The notes under the pieces: model-generated
What the model saw: the letters and a program-made list of their open reading frames with translations, nothing else
Databases searched by the model: none
What the model was told of the DNA's origin: nothing
Program-made: the position numbers and the translations under genes
Shown here: piece after piece, positions 47,695-58,991 of the stretch
Position numbering within the stretch: position 1 is the stretch's first letter
Layout of the letters: the number at the start of each line of letters is the position of its first letter
Origin: Streptomyces chromofuscus
GTDB lineage: Bacteria; Actinomycetota; Actinomycetes; Streptomycetales; Streptomycetaceae
NCBI RefSeq assembly: GCF_015160875.1
Contig: NZ_CP063374.1
Coordinates: forward strand, 2,108,001 to 2,172,000
DNA: 64,000 nucleotides
Direction of reading: 5' to 3'

Positions 47695-47725
47695 CCAACC
47701 CGGCGAACCAATGTGGTCAGAGCAC
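47695..47725. repeat. IS630-family right terminal inverted repeat
   Basis: Reverse complement begins GTGCTCTGACCACATTGGTT. It is followed by the duplicated TA. The last base of the repeat is part of the stop codon of the neighbouring hydrolase gene. Confidence 0.88.
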
Positions 47726-48294
47726 TAGAGGGTCTCCAGGAAGCCGAGCGCCACCCGCCAGGTGGCCTCGGCGGCCTCCTCGTCGTAGTCCGGCAGCTCG
47801 GGGTCGGTGTACAGGTGCCCGGCCCCGGCGTACCGGTAGACCTCCACGTCCGCGCCCGCCCGGCGCATCTGCAGATACCAGGCGCTCAGCCAGTCGTCCG
47901 TCTCGAACGGGTCCGGCTCGGCGACGTGCAGCTGCACCGGCAGCTCGTCCACCGAGACGTTCGGCGCGAGGTCCGACGTGCCGTGCAGGAGCAGCAGCCC
48001 ACGCGCCCTCTCGTCGCCCAGCGCGAGGGTCTGCGCCACCGAGGCGCCGAGCGAGAATCCGGCGTACACCAGCCCGCGCTCCGAGTAGGGCGCGGCGGCG
48101 AGCACGGCCCGCTTCAGCAGCTCGTCCTTGCCGACCTCCTCCTTGAACGCCATGCCCTCCTCGGCCGTTTCGAAGGTGCGCCCCTCGAAGAGGTCCGGCG
48201 TCCACACCTCGTGACCGGCCGCGCGCAGCCGGTCCGCCGCGGCGCGCACCGCCGGCGTGAGGCCGTAGGTCGAGTGAAAGAGCATGATGTTCAT
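47725..48294 (-). CDS. Dienelactone hydrolase-family protein
   Basis: 189 residues, ATG at 48294 (MNIMLFHSTYGLTPAV). Alpha/beta hydrolase with a nucleophile in YAGFSLGASVA (Ser where classic dienelactone hydrolases have Cys), an acid in HVAEPDPFE and a His in GAGHLYTD. The substrate is unknown. Its TAG stop is made of the TA target duplication plus the last base of the IS element, so the protein is unchanged by the insertion. Confidence 0.87.
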   Translation of the reverse strand: MNIMLFHSTYGLTPAVRAAADRLRAAGHEVWTPDLFEGRTFETAEEGMAFKEEVGKDELLKRAVLAAAPYSERGLVYAGFSLGASVAQTLALGDERARGLLLLHGTSDLAPNVSVDELPVQLHVAEPDPFETDDWLSAWYLQMRRAGADVEVYRYAGAGHLYTDPELPDYDEEAAEATWRVALGFLETL

Positions 48295-48401
48295 GGGGCC
48301 ATGGTGCCAGCCGGATACGACGTCGCAGGTCCGGGACCCTACCCCGATCCGCCGCGAAGTCACATGTTCACTGCCCCCCGTGACTGGTTACGTTCGAGGG
48401 C

Positions 48402-49523
48402 ATGGAGAACCTGCTCCGCCCCTTGATAGTCATCGGCGGCTCGGTCCTGCTCGGCATCTTCATCGGCTGGGCGACCGACCGGCTGCTGCGCAAGGCCGAC
48501 GAACGGCACCCGGAGACCCCGCTGTGGGGTCTGCTGCGCCGGGGCCGCATCCCCTACCAGCTCGTGCTGTCCGCGGCCACGCTGAGAGGCTCGTACGACG
48601 AGGCACAACTGCTCCAGGACCACCGGGTCGGCGTCGGGCAGACGCTCACGCTTGTCCTGATCGGGTCGGCGGCCTGGCTGGTGATCCGGATCGCGGCGGC
48701 GGTCGTCGAGACGTCGTACTCGCGGTACGCCAACTCCCGCGCCCGGCGCGACCCGGCCCGGGTCCGCCGGGTCCGCACCCAGGTGACGCTCATCACACGG
48801 GTGGTCGCGGCGGTCGTCGGCGTGGTGGCCATCGCGGCGATGCTGCTGACGTTCCCGGCGATGCGCGCGGCGGGCGCCTCACTGCTGGCCTCGGCCGGCA
48901 TCCTCGGCATCGTCGCCGGTGTGGCGGCGCAGTCGACGCTGAGCAACATGTTCGCGGGGCTGCAGATCGCGTTCGGCGACATGGTGCGCATAGGGGACAC
49001 GGTCGTGGTCGACGGCGAATGGGGCACCGTCGACGAGATCACGCTGACGTACCTCACGGTCCGCACGTGGGACGAGCGCCGGGTCACGATGCCGGTGTCG
49101 TACTTCACGTCCAAGCCCTTCGAGAACTGGTCGCGCGGCACACCGCAGATGACCGGCGTCGTGTACTGGCACCTCGACCACACGGCCCCCGTGGCCGCGA
49201 TGCGCGAGAAGCTCCGCGACATCCTGCGCGAGTGCCCCGCCTGGGACGGCCGGGCCTACGGTCTGGACGTGACGGACACCACGCCCAACACCATGGAGGT
49301 GCGGGCCCTGCTGACGGCGAAGGACGCGGACGACGTCTGGACGGTACGAGTCACGGTCCGCGAGCGGATGATCGCCTGGCTGATCAAGGAACACCCGTAC
49401 GCGCTCCCCCGGGTCAACACGGCGGACGCGACCCCTCCCCCCGGCTCCAACGGCCACCGCCGCTCCCCCGACGGCACGGCCCCCCGCCGAGCAGTCGAAA
49501 CCCCGAGGCCGGACCGAGGCTGA
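48402..49523 (+). CDS. MscS-type mechanosensitive channel
   Basis: 373 residues. Membrane helices are near 6-25, 82-103 and 127-150. The pore helix and beta-domain have LLASAGILGIVAGVAAQSTLSNMFAGLQIAFGD followed by VRIGDTVVVDGEWGTVDEI, the MscS core. It releases solutes on hypo-osmotic shock. The C-terminal 40 residues are Pro/Arg-rich and disordered. The ATG follows GAGGGC closely. Confidence 0.92.
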   Translation: MENLLRPLIVIGGSVLLGIFIGWATDRLLRKADERHPETPLWGLLRRGRIPYQLVLSAATLRGSYDEAQLLQDHRVGVGQTLTLVLIGSAAWLVIRIAAAVVETSYSRYANSRARRDPARVRRVRTQVTLITRVVAAVVGVVAIAAMLLTFPAMRAAGASLLASAGILGIVAGVAAQSTLSNMFAGLQIAFGDMVRIGDTVVVDGEWGTVDEITLTYLTVRTWDERRVTMPVSYFTSKPFENWSRGTPQMTGVVYWHLDHTAPVAAMREKLRDILRECPAWDGRAYGLDVTDTTPNTMEVRALLTAKDADDVWTVRVTVRERMIAWLIKEHPYALPRVNTADATPPPGSNGHRRSPDGTAPRRAVETPRPDRG

Positions 49524-49751
49524 CCCCCTCCCACCACCCGCACACCAGACGAAGCACAGCCGAGGTCGACACGCACCACCGTCACGACGCCGCCGCCGGG
49601 GCCCGGCGCACGAGACGCGCCATCGTCACGACGCCGGGCTCCCGCGTACCCACGACGGCGGGCAGCCGCCGACGGCGCTCAGCCCCCGCGGGCGCTCACC
49701 TCTTGTCCGACTGGAAACGCGGGGTGCGCGGGTGGGAGAACCCCCCTCCAC

Positions 49752-50394
49752 TCACCGCAGACTCCGTACGTCCAGCTGCCGCAACACCCGATCCACCACC
49801 TCCGGATCGGCCCCCGCCTCACTCCGCGCGGCCAACCTCGTGCCGCGCCGCACTCAGCATCTCCCCCTCGATCCGCCGCAGCCTCCGCACCCTCCGCACC
49901 CGTTGCTCATGCCCCTCCCGCCGCTCGCCCACGTCGTTGAAGAGCCCTTCGCCCTCCAGGATCGACACCAGCCGCCGCGGCAGCCCCAACTGCCCGGCGA
50001 CGGCGGTCGCCGCGACCGGGTCGGGCGGCGCGACCAGCGCGCCGAGCGCCAGGGCCGCGGCGAGCGGCAGCCCCGGGACGATCGCGTGGGCGACGGCGGC
50101 CACACAGACCATCGTGACGAAGACCAGCGCCACGGCCAGCAGGAAGATCGGCCGGACGTTGGCCGTGAACTGCCGCCAGGAGGTGCGCCGTACGGCGGCG
50201 TAGAGCAACGGGGGCAGCAGCAGCGGCAGGATCAGGTCCGGCGGAATGTCGACGTTCGGCACGAAGTCGAGCAGCGCGAGCACGATGCCCAGCAAGGTCA
50301 TCAGCACCGGCGCCGGCAACCGCAGCCGGTCCCCGAGCGGGACACTCACCACAGCCCCGAGCAACAGCACGAAGCGCAGGGCCAACTGATCCAC
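49752..50394 (-). pseudogene. Na+/H+ antiporter (CPA1), internally deleted and frameshifted
   Basis: The first 155 or so codons encode a normal CPA1 antiporter N-terminus: VDQLALRFVLLLGAVV, LILPLLLPPLLYAA, APPDPVAATAVAGQLGLPRR and EGEGLFNDV. The frame then jumps straight into an Arg-rich C-terminal tail (RRIEGEMLSAARHEVGRA), with more than 300 expected residues missing. It meets TGA at 49819. In the next frame the usual tail continues as RSEAGADPEVVDRVLRQLDV to a TGA at 49752, so there is also a single-base frameshift. The product cannot be a working antiporter. Confidence 0.8.
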
Positions 50395-50451
50395 GGTCAG
50401 CACTCCGAGGTCTGGACGGTCGAACCCCCGCGAACGGCCGGACCCGTCGGC

Positions 50452-50655
50452 CGACCGCTCAAGCGCCCCGAACGCTCAGGCCCGCGGCCGACTGCTCAAG
50501 CCCCCCGAACGCTCAGGCCCCAGGAACGCTCAAGCCCGTGGCCGACCGCTCAGGCCCGTGGCCGACCGCTCAAGCCCCCCGAACGCTCAGGCCCCAGGAA
50601 CGCTCAAGCCCGTGGCCGACCGCTCAGGCCCGTGGCCGACCGTTCACGCCCCCGC
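50452..50655. repeat. Minisatellite with alternating GCTCAAGC / GCTCAGGC units
   Basis: Eleven copies of a unit beginning GCTCARGC (last copy GTTCACGC) follow each other every 17-20 bases. The unit tails are CCCCGAAC, CCCAGGAAC or CCGTGGCCGACC. The A/G position alternates strictly along the array. A higher-order 74-bp period is seen (for example 50494 and 50568). It fills most of the gap between the antiporter pseudogene and the GNAT gene. There is no gene in this stretch. Confidence 0.85.
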
Positions 50656-50706
50656 CGAACGGCCGACCCCCGCGTCGCACCGTCACGGGCGCCGGGCCGC
50701 CGCACC

Positions 50707-51174
50707 TCAGAGCGGGCGACGCATCGCCTGGTGCGGTATCCCCGCGTCGGGGAACTCCGGCCCGTACGCCGCGTACCCCAGCCGCTCGTAGAACCCCAGC
50801 GCATGCGTCTGCGCGTGCAGGTCGACGGCCGCCAGCCCACGCGCGCGTGCCGCGTCCTCGATGGCCCGTACCAGCGCGCCCCCGACGCCGAGCCCGCGGG
50901 CCTCCCGCGTCACCGCGAGCCGCCCGAGCGACCCGACCGACGGATCGCCCCCGGTCTTGCCGGCCACCTCGGCGCCGTACAGCAGCCGCCCGGTCCCGAG
51001 CGGCACACCGTCCTCCCGCACGGCCAGCACGTGCAGCGCGCCGGCGTCGTACCCGTCGTACTCCACGTCCTCCGGCACGCCCTGTTCGGCGACGAAGACC
51101 TCCTTGCGCACGGCGAAACACGCCTCGCGGTCGGCCTCGTCCTCGGCGACCCGCACGACGTAACCAGCACTCAT
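50707..51174 (-). CDS. GNAT-family N-acetyltransferase
   Basis: 155 residues, ATG at 51174 overlapping the stop of the pseudouridine synthase gene (ATGA). Acetyl-CoA-binding motif A is [23 protein letters not shown], and motif B includes [34 protein letters not shown] near residue 26 is typical of the ElaA-like subgroup. The substrate is unknown. Confidence 0.88.
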   Translation of the reverse strand: MSAGYVVRVAEDEADREACFAVRKEVFVAEQGVPEDVEYDGYDAGALHVLAVREDGVPLGTGRLLYGAEVAGKTGGDPSVGSLGRLAVTREARGLGVGGALVRAIEDAARARGLAAVDLHAQTHALGFYERLGYAAYGPEFPDAGIPHQAMRRPL

Positions 51175-52115
51175 CCGTAGGTCTCCTCACGCACCTTGTC
51201 CAACGCGTCCTGCAGATCGTCCGGGTAGTCACAGGCGAACTCCACCCACTCGCCGTCCCCGGGATGCTCGAAGCCCAGCCGCACCGCGTGCAGCCACTGC
51301 CGGGTCAGCCGGAGCCGCTTGGCGAGCGTGGGGTCGGCGCCGTATGTCAGGTCGCCGACGCAGGGATGGCGGTGGGCGGCCATGTGGACGCGGATCTGGT
51401 GGGTGCGGCCCGTCTCCAGCTTCACGTCGAGCAGCGAGGCCGCGCGGAAGGCCTCGATCAGGTCGTAGTGCGTGACGGACGGCTTGCCGTCGGCCGTGAC
51501 CGCCCACTTGTAGTCGTGGTTGGGGTGGCGGCCGATGGGCGCGTCGATGGTGCCGCTGGTGGGATCGGGGTGGCCCTGGACGAGGGTGTGGTAGCGCTTG
51601 TCGACCGTGCGCTGCTTGAACTGCCGCTTGAGCGAGGTGTACGCGCGCTCGGACTTGGCGACCACCATCAGCCCCGACGTGCCGACGTCGAGGCGGTGCA
51701 CGATGCCCTGCCGCTCGGCCGCGCCGGAGGTGGAGATCCGGTACCCGGCCGCCGCCAGGCCGCCGATGACCGTCGGCCCGGTCCATCCCGGACTCGGGTG
51801 CGCGGCCACGCCGACCGGCTTGACGATGACGACCACGTCCTCGTCGTCGTGCACGATCTCCATGCCCTCGACCGGCTCGGCCACCACCTGCACCGGCGGT
51901 GCCGCCTGCGGCATCTCGACCTCCAGCCAGGCGCCGCCGCGCACCCGCTCGGACTTGCCGACCGTCGTGCCGTCGACCAGCACCTTGCCCGCCGCGGCGA
52001 GCTCCGCGGCCTTGGTACGGGAGAAGCCGAACATGCGGGAGATGGCGGCGTCGACGCGCTCGCCCTCCAGGCCGTCCGGCACGGGCAGGGTACGGATCTC
52101 GGGAATCGTGCTCAC
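51171..52115 (-). CDS. RluD-type 23S rRNA pseudouridine synthase
   Basis: 314 residues. The N-terminal S4 RNA-binding domain (about 15-75) precedes the RluA-family catalytic domain. The nucleophilic Asp is in [18 protein letters not shown], and [12 protein letters not shown] is the second family motif. It probably isomerises uridines in helix 69 of 23S rRNA, by analogy with RluD. It lies 67 bases downstream of lspA, as in many bacteria. Confidence 0.93.
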   Translation of the reverse strand: MSTIPEIRTLPVPDGLEGERVDAAISRMFGFSRTKAAELAAAGKVLVDGTTVGKSERVRGGAWLEVEMPQAAPPVQVVAEPVEGMEIVHDDEDVVVIVKPVGVAAHPSPGWTGPTVIGGLAAAGYRISTSGAAERQGIVHRLDVGTSGLMVVAKSERAYTSLKRQFKQRTVDKRYHTLVQGHPDPTSGTIDAPIGRHPNHDYKWAVTADGKPSVTHYDLIEAFRAASLLDVKLETGRTHQIRVHMAAHRHPCVGDLTYGADPTLAKRLRLTRQWLHAVRLGFEHPGDGEWVEFACDYPDDLQDALDKVREETYG

Positions 52116-52182
52116 CCGTCGAGTATGCCGGACGGCTCCGACAGCGCCGTACGCCAGCCTGTCGGTCGGCCGTTACGGGCTC

Positions 52183-52887
52183 TCAGTCCTTGTGCACGGT
52201 GCCGTCGGGGTCGAGACCCTTGAAGGACAGCAGCACGATCAGGATGCCGCCGCACACGATGGCCGAGTCGGCGAGGTTGAAGACCGCGAAGTGCTTGGGC
52301 GCGATGAAGTCGACGACCGCGCCCTTGAAGACGCCGGGCGAGCGGAAGACGCGGTCGGTGAGGTTGCCGAGCGCACCGCCGAGCAGCAGGCCGAGGGCGA
52401 TCGCCCACGGCAGGCTGTACAGCTTGCGGGCGAGCCGAGCGATCACCACGATCACCACCGCCGCGATCACGGTGAAGATCACGGTGAAGGCCTCGCCGAA
52501 GCCGAAGGCCGCGCCCGCGTTGCGGATCGCCTCGAAGCGCAGCCAGTCCCCGATGACCTCGATCGGCTCGTGGTGCTCCAGCTTGGCCACCACGATCATC
52601 TTGCTGATCAGGTCGAGGGCGTACGCGACACCGGCGACCGCGAACAGTACAGCGATCCGGCGCCTGCCCCGGGGCCGTCCGACCTCGGCGTCCCGCCCGT
52701 CGGTGCCGGACGAGCCGGCCGCCGCCTCGCCGGCCGGCTCGTCGCCGCCGGACCCGCCGGCCGGGGTCTGTGCCGCCTCGGCGCCGGACCGTTCCTGCGA
52801 CACGGCGTCGTCGCCGGGCCGCTCCTGCCCGGCCCGCGCCGCCTCCGGGGTGCCCGGCGTACCGATGATGCGCTCCGCCTCTGCCAC
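52183..52887 (-). CDS. lspA: Lipoprotein signal peptidase (signal peptidase II)
   Basis: 234 residues from the GTG at 52887. A Gly/Glu/Ala-rich cytoplasmic extension of about 75 residues precedes the usual four-helix core. Catalytic Asp residues are in GNLTDRVFR and FNLADSAIV. It cleaves prolipoproteins after Lgt has modified them, and lgt is at 12531. GAGGGA lies 6 bases before the start. Confidence 0.95.
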   Translation of the reverse strand: MAEAERIIGTPGTPEAARAGQERPGDDAVSQERSGAEAAQTPAGGSGGDEPAGEAAAGSSGTDGRDAEVGRPRGRRRIAVLFAVAGVAYALDLISKMIVVAKLEHHEPIEVIGDWLRFEAIRNAGAAFGFGEAFTVIFTVIAAVVIVVIARLARKLYSLPWAIALGLLLGGALGNLTDRVFRSPGVFKGAVVDFIAPKHFAVFNLADSAIVCGGILIVLLSFKGLDPDGTVHKD

Positions 52888-53019
52888 GTGAGTCCCTCAA
52901 CCTAGGTGCCTGACTGAGCACGAGGGTACGGCACGCCGAAGACGGCACACGTGCTCAGGAGGCATACGGCGGCATGCGAAGAGGTCCGGCGGCCCACGGG
53001 GTTTCTCGACGCGGACGGA

Positions 53020-55026
53020 TCAGTACCGGCGCTCCTGCTTCTGCTTGCACTCGACGCACAGGGTGGCCCGGGGGAAGGCCTGCATACGGGCCTTGCCGAT
53101 GGGGTTGCCGCAGTTCTCGCAGAGACCGTAGGTGCCGGCGTCGAGGCGTTGCAGGGCGTGCTCGATCTGGGTGAGCATCTCGCGCGCGTTGGCGGCGAGG
53201 GCCAGCTCGTGCTCGCGCGTGATGTTCTTCGCGCCGGTGTCGGCCTGGTCGTCGCCTGCGCCGTCCCCGGAGTCCCGCATCAGGCCGACGAGGGACGACT
53301 CGGCGTTGGCGATCTCGGCGCTCAGTCGCTCCATCTCGGACGTCAGTTCCCCGCGGGCCTCCGCGACCTCTTCCGGGGTCCAGGGGTCCTCGCCGGGGCG
53401 CACCGCCAGATCGCCCGGCTCCACCGCGCCGCCCCGCGCCTTGGGGACGGCGGTCTTCGCCGCCGTGGCCTGACCAGGGGTCTTCTTCGCAACCACCGTC
53501 GTGGCTCCCGTCTGCTTCGCGGCCCGCGCCGCGCCCGCCTTCTTGCCCGTACTCCGCCCGCCCGCCCGCTGCGAGGCGCGCTCCCGACCTCCACCGACGA
53601 CGGCCGCACCACCAACGGCACGGCCCTCCACCGCCTCACCAGCCACAGCCCTCGGGGCCACGGCCTCGTCACCAGACGCAGCGCTCCCGGCCGCGGCGTC
53701 CTCACCGGCCACAGCCCTCGCGGCTACGGCGCCCTCACCCGTCGCGGCCCTCCCGCCCACGGCTTCCTTACCCGACGCAGCCTTCGCCGCCACGCCCTCC
53801 CCGCTCGAGGCGGCTTCTCGGGCCATGGCTCCGGCACCCGCCGCGGCCGACTCGGTCGGGCTCTCCTTACCCGCGGCCGCCTTCCCGGCCACCTTCTTCT
53901 TCGCCACGGCGTCCTTTCCCGGCGCCGGTGCCACCGCCCCGGCATCCTTCTCCGGCGCCGGTGCCACCGCCACGGCGTCCTTCTCCGGCTCCGCCTTCTT
54001 GGCCGCGGCGTCCTTCCCGGGCGCCGCCTTCTTCGCCACGGCGTCCTTCCCGGGCGCCGCCTTCTTCGCCACGGCGTCCTTCGGTGCCACGGTCTTCTTG
54101 GCGGCGGCCTTCTTCACAGCCGTCTTCTTCACAGCCGTCTTCTTCGCAACCGTCTTCTTCGCAGCCGTCTTCTCGGCCACGACCTTCTCGCCGACGGCCT
54201 GCTCGGCCACCGCGCCCTCAGGGACCACCGCCTTCTCGGCCGGTATTCCCGCGGAGGCCGCCGCCTTCCGCGCCACCTCCGCCTGGTCCGCCACCGTCTT
54301 CCTGGCAGCCGTCCTCCCGGCCCCGGCCTTCTTGGCCACAGCCTTCTTCGCAGCGCGCTCCCCGCCCGCCGCCTCCCCCGCCCCGGCCTTCTTCGCCGGC
54401 GCCTTCTTCGCCGCGCCCTTCTCCCCCGCCACCTCTCCGGCCACGGCCTTCTTGCCCGGCGCGCTCTTGGCCGCCCGCGTCCCGGCAGCCGCTGCCTGGG
54501 CGGCGGAGGTCTTCCCGGCAGACGCCTTCTTGGCCGGCCCACCCGCGGCAGCCGCCGTCTCGGCAGCCGCCTTCCTGGCCGGCCCACCCGCGGCAGCCGC
54601 CGTCTCGGCAGCCGCCTTCTTGGCCGCCGGCTTCTTCGCGGACGCCTTCTTCGCCGACACCTTCTTCGCAGGCACCTTCTTCGCAGCCGCCTTCTCCTCA
54701 GCCGCCTTCTCCTCAGCCGCCTTCTCCTCAGGCGCCGCCCGAGCCCCGGCCGTCCCCTCCGGACTCGCCCCCTGGGCCGTCGCCCGCTCCGCAGCCGCCT
54801 TCCCCCTCCCGCCGGTGCCCTTCTTCCCGCCCACCCCCGCCGAAGCCGCCCCCCGCACCGTCTTCACGGCCTTGCCCACCGCGCGCCTCGCGGCCGACGC
54901 GACCCCCTGCGTGCTCTTCTTCCCACCAGCCCCCTTGGCCCCGCCGGACGCACTCGCCGTCCCGCCGGAGGCACTCGTGGACCTGCCGGACGCCGACTGC
55001 TGTACGGCGGACTTCTTCGCCACCAT
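53020..55026 (-). CDS. DksA/TraR-type zinc-finger protein with giant histone-H1-like tail
   Basis: 668 residues from the ATG at 55026. Residues 1 to about 545 are almost only Ala, Lys, Gly, Glu, Pro, Thr and Val, full of KKA, AKK and AEEK repeats as in eukaryotic H1 or bacterial HupB/AlgP tails. Residues of about 560-668 form a DksA/TraR domain: a helical hairpin (EEVAEARGELTSEMERLSAEI) and a C4 zinc finger with Cys636, Cys639, Cys657 and Cys660 (CENC and CVEC). It probably binds RNA polymerase and also DNA. The length is unusual for the family. Confidence 0.85.
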   Translation of the reverse strand: MVAKKSAVQQSASGRSTSASGGTASASGGAKGAGGKKSTQGVASAARRAVGKAVKTVRGAASAGVGGKKGTGGRGKAAAERATAQGASPEGTAGARAAPEEKAAEEKAAEEKAAAKKVPAKKVSAKKASAKKPAAKKAAAETAAAAGGPARKAAAETAAAAGGPAKKASAGKTSAAQAAAAGTRAAKSAPGKKAVAGEVAGEKGAAKKAPAKKAGAGEAAGGERAAKKAVAKKAGAGRTAARKTVADQAEVARKAAASAGIPAEKAVVPEGAVAEQAVGEKVVAEKTAAKKTVAKKTAVKKTAVKKAAAKKTVAPKDAVAKKAAPGKDAVAKKAAPGKDAAAKKAEPEKDAVAVAPAPEKDAGAVAPAPGKDAVAKKKVAGKAAAGKESPTESAAAGAGAMAREAASSGEGVAAKAASGKEAVGGRAATGEGAVAARAVAGEDAAAGSAASGDEAVAPRAVAGEAVEGRAVGGAAVVGGGRERASQRAGGRSTGKKAGAARAAKQTGATTVVAKKTPGQATAAKTAVPKARGGAVEPGDLAVRPGEDPWTPEEVAEARGELTSEMERLSAEIANAESSLVGLMRDSGDGAGDDQADTGAKNITREHELALAANAREMLTQIEHALQRLDAGTYGLCENCGNPIGKARMQAFPRATLCVECKQKQERRY

Positions 55027-55349
55027 GGCCGGCCCCTTCACATATTGTGATTTTGCACGCGAATCGTGCTGGGACGATAAATCGACTCGGGTCCCGCGGC
55101 AACGGGGCACGCCGCCCGAATCGCACGCCCCACGGCCGCCCCGCGGTCGGCATGCATGCGTTGTGCCCAGCTCCCCGCCAGGTATTCCGCCGAGCCGGAC
55201 ATCACAGGATCCGAATTCACATATTTGACCAATCAGGTCATACCGCACAGGTCCACCCCACGTCGACCTCACCCCCGCACACGCCCCGCCCCCGCCCGCC
55301 ACCGCACCCGAAAATCCGGTCGGCCCCGGTCGGCCCGGCGCCGTACACT
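55027..55349. other. Divergent promoter region, zinc-finger gene / ileS
   Basis: About 320 bases with no supported gene. It holds a palindrome (55038-55050) next to the zinc-finger gene and a second copy of TTCACATATT at about 55216. There is a TGACC-AATCA-GGTCA inverted repeat at 55226-55240. A TACACT -10-like hexamer at 55344-55349 lies just before the T-box leader and is the likely ileS promoter. Confidence 0.5.
55038..55050. promoter_or_regulatory. Palindrome TCACA-TAT-TGTGA upstream of zinc-finger gene
   Basis: A perfect inverted repeat of 5 bp with a 3-base centre, 11 bases before the ATG at 55026. A related TTCACATATT lies at 55216. It could be an operator or affect ribosome access. 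No regulator is known to me. Confidence 0.3.
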
Positions 55350-55653
55350 GGGCGGAGCGAAAAGCGTGGATGGGGACGAGTAGCGGCGTACGCAGCCCAG
55401 AGCGACCCGGGGACGGTGAAAGCCCGGGGGCGAGCGCGACGTGAAGATCACCCCGGAGCCGCCGGAAGAAAGCCCGGCCGATAGGCCAGGTCGGTAGAAC
55501 CGGCATCGCGACCCCAATGAGAGGGCTCACCGAGGCACACCCCGCCCCGGCGAGCCAAGGAGGGTGGTACCGCGGGAGCGCGCCGCAGCGGCGTAGGAAA
55601 GACGGCTCTCGTCCCTCCGGTCGGAAGGCAGCAAGTCCGCCGGAGGAAGATCG
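55350..55653 (+). promoter_or_regulatory. T-box riboswitch of ileS (actinobacterial, translational type)
   Basis: The conserved T-box sequence AGGGTGGTACCGCGGG is at 55561-55576, in the antisequestrator region. Upstream, GTGAAGATCACC at 55441-55452 fits a specifier loop with the isoleucine codon ATC (55447-55449). After the T-box, CCTCCGG (55614-55620) can pair exactly with CCGGAGG (55640-55646), the ileS ribosome site. Uncharged tRNA-Ile would free that site. This matches the known actinobacterial ileS T-boxes, which act on translation rather than termination. Confidence 0.93.
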
Positions 55654-58791
<3,138 letters not shown>

Positions 58792-58800
58792 CACCCACCG

Positions 58801-58844
58801 GAAGGCCCGGACCCACCCAAGACTTCTGGTGGGCCCGGGCCTTC
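58801..58844 (+). terminator. Hairpin terminator after ileS
   Basis: A 17-bp stem (58801-58817 with 58828-58844) with one mismatch and a 10-base loop, starting 9 bases after the ileS stop. The core is GAAGGCCCGG. Confidence 0.85.
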
Positions 58845-58918
58845 GGCGTTGCGTACGCCCACACAAGTGCGCCCACATCCGAACACAAGCGGCAAACACC
58901 GTGAACACGCGTAGCACA

Positions 58919-58955
58919 AGGGCGGGGCCCCGGATCGGATCCGGGGCCCCGCCCT
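58919..58955 (-). terminator. Perfect 18-bp hairpin terminator after divIVA
   Basis: AGGGCGGGGCCCCGGATC pairs exactly with its complement around a single central base. The innermost pairs will open to form the loop. It lies 36 bases beyond the divIVA stop. Confidence 0.85.
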
Positions 58956-58991
58956 ATGACGCTGCCGACGTCTACGCCGTACTACGAACCG

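Larger units (their letters stand above)
45758..47725. mobile_element. Complete IS630-family insertion sequence with passenger gene
   Basis: 1968 bp, bounded by terminal inverted repeats of 31 bp (45758-45788 and 47695-47725) that match at 27 positions: GTGCTCTGACC, then CAT, then TTCGCCGGGTTGG. TA dinucleotides flank both ends (45756-45757 and 47726-47727), as expected for IS630/Tc1-mariner target duplication. It contains a DDE transposase on the minus strand and a second gene on the plus strand that converges with it. It is longer than the roughly 1.1-1.3 kb usual for IS630 elements because of the second gene. Confidence 0.88.

Noticed and set aside
50538..52223. Long plus-strand frames across the minisatellite and opposite the pseudouridine synthase gene
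   Set aside because: They arise from the repeat and from antisense GC bias. The minus-strand genes there have clear family motifs.
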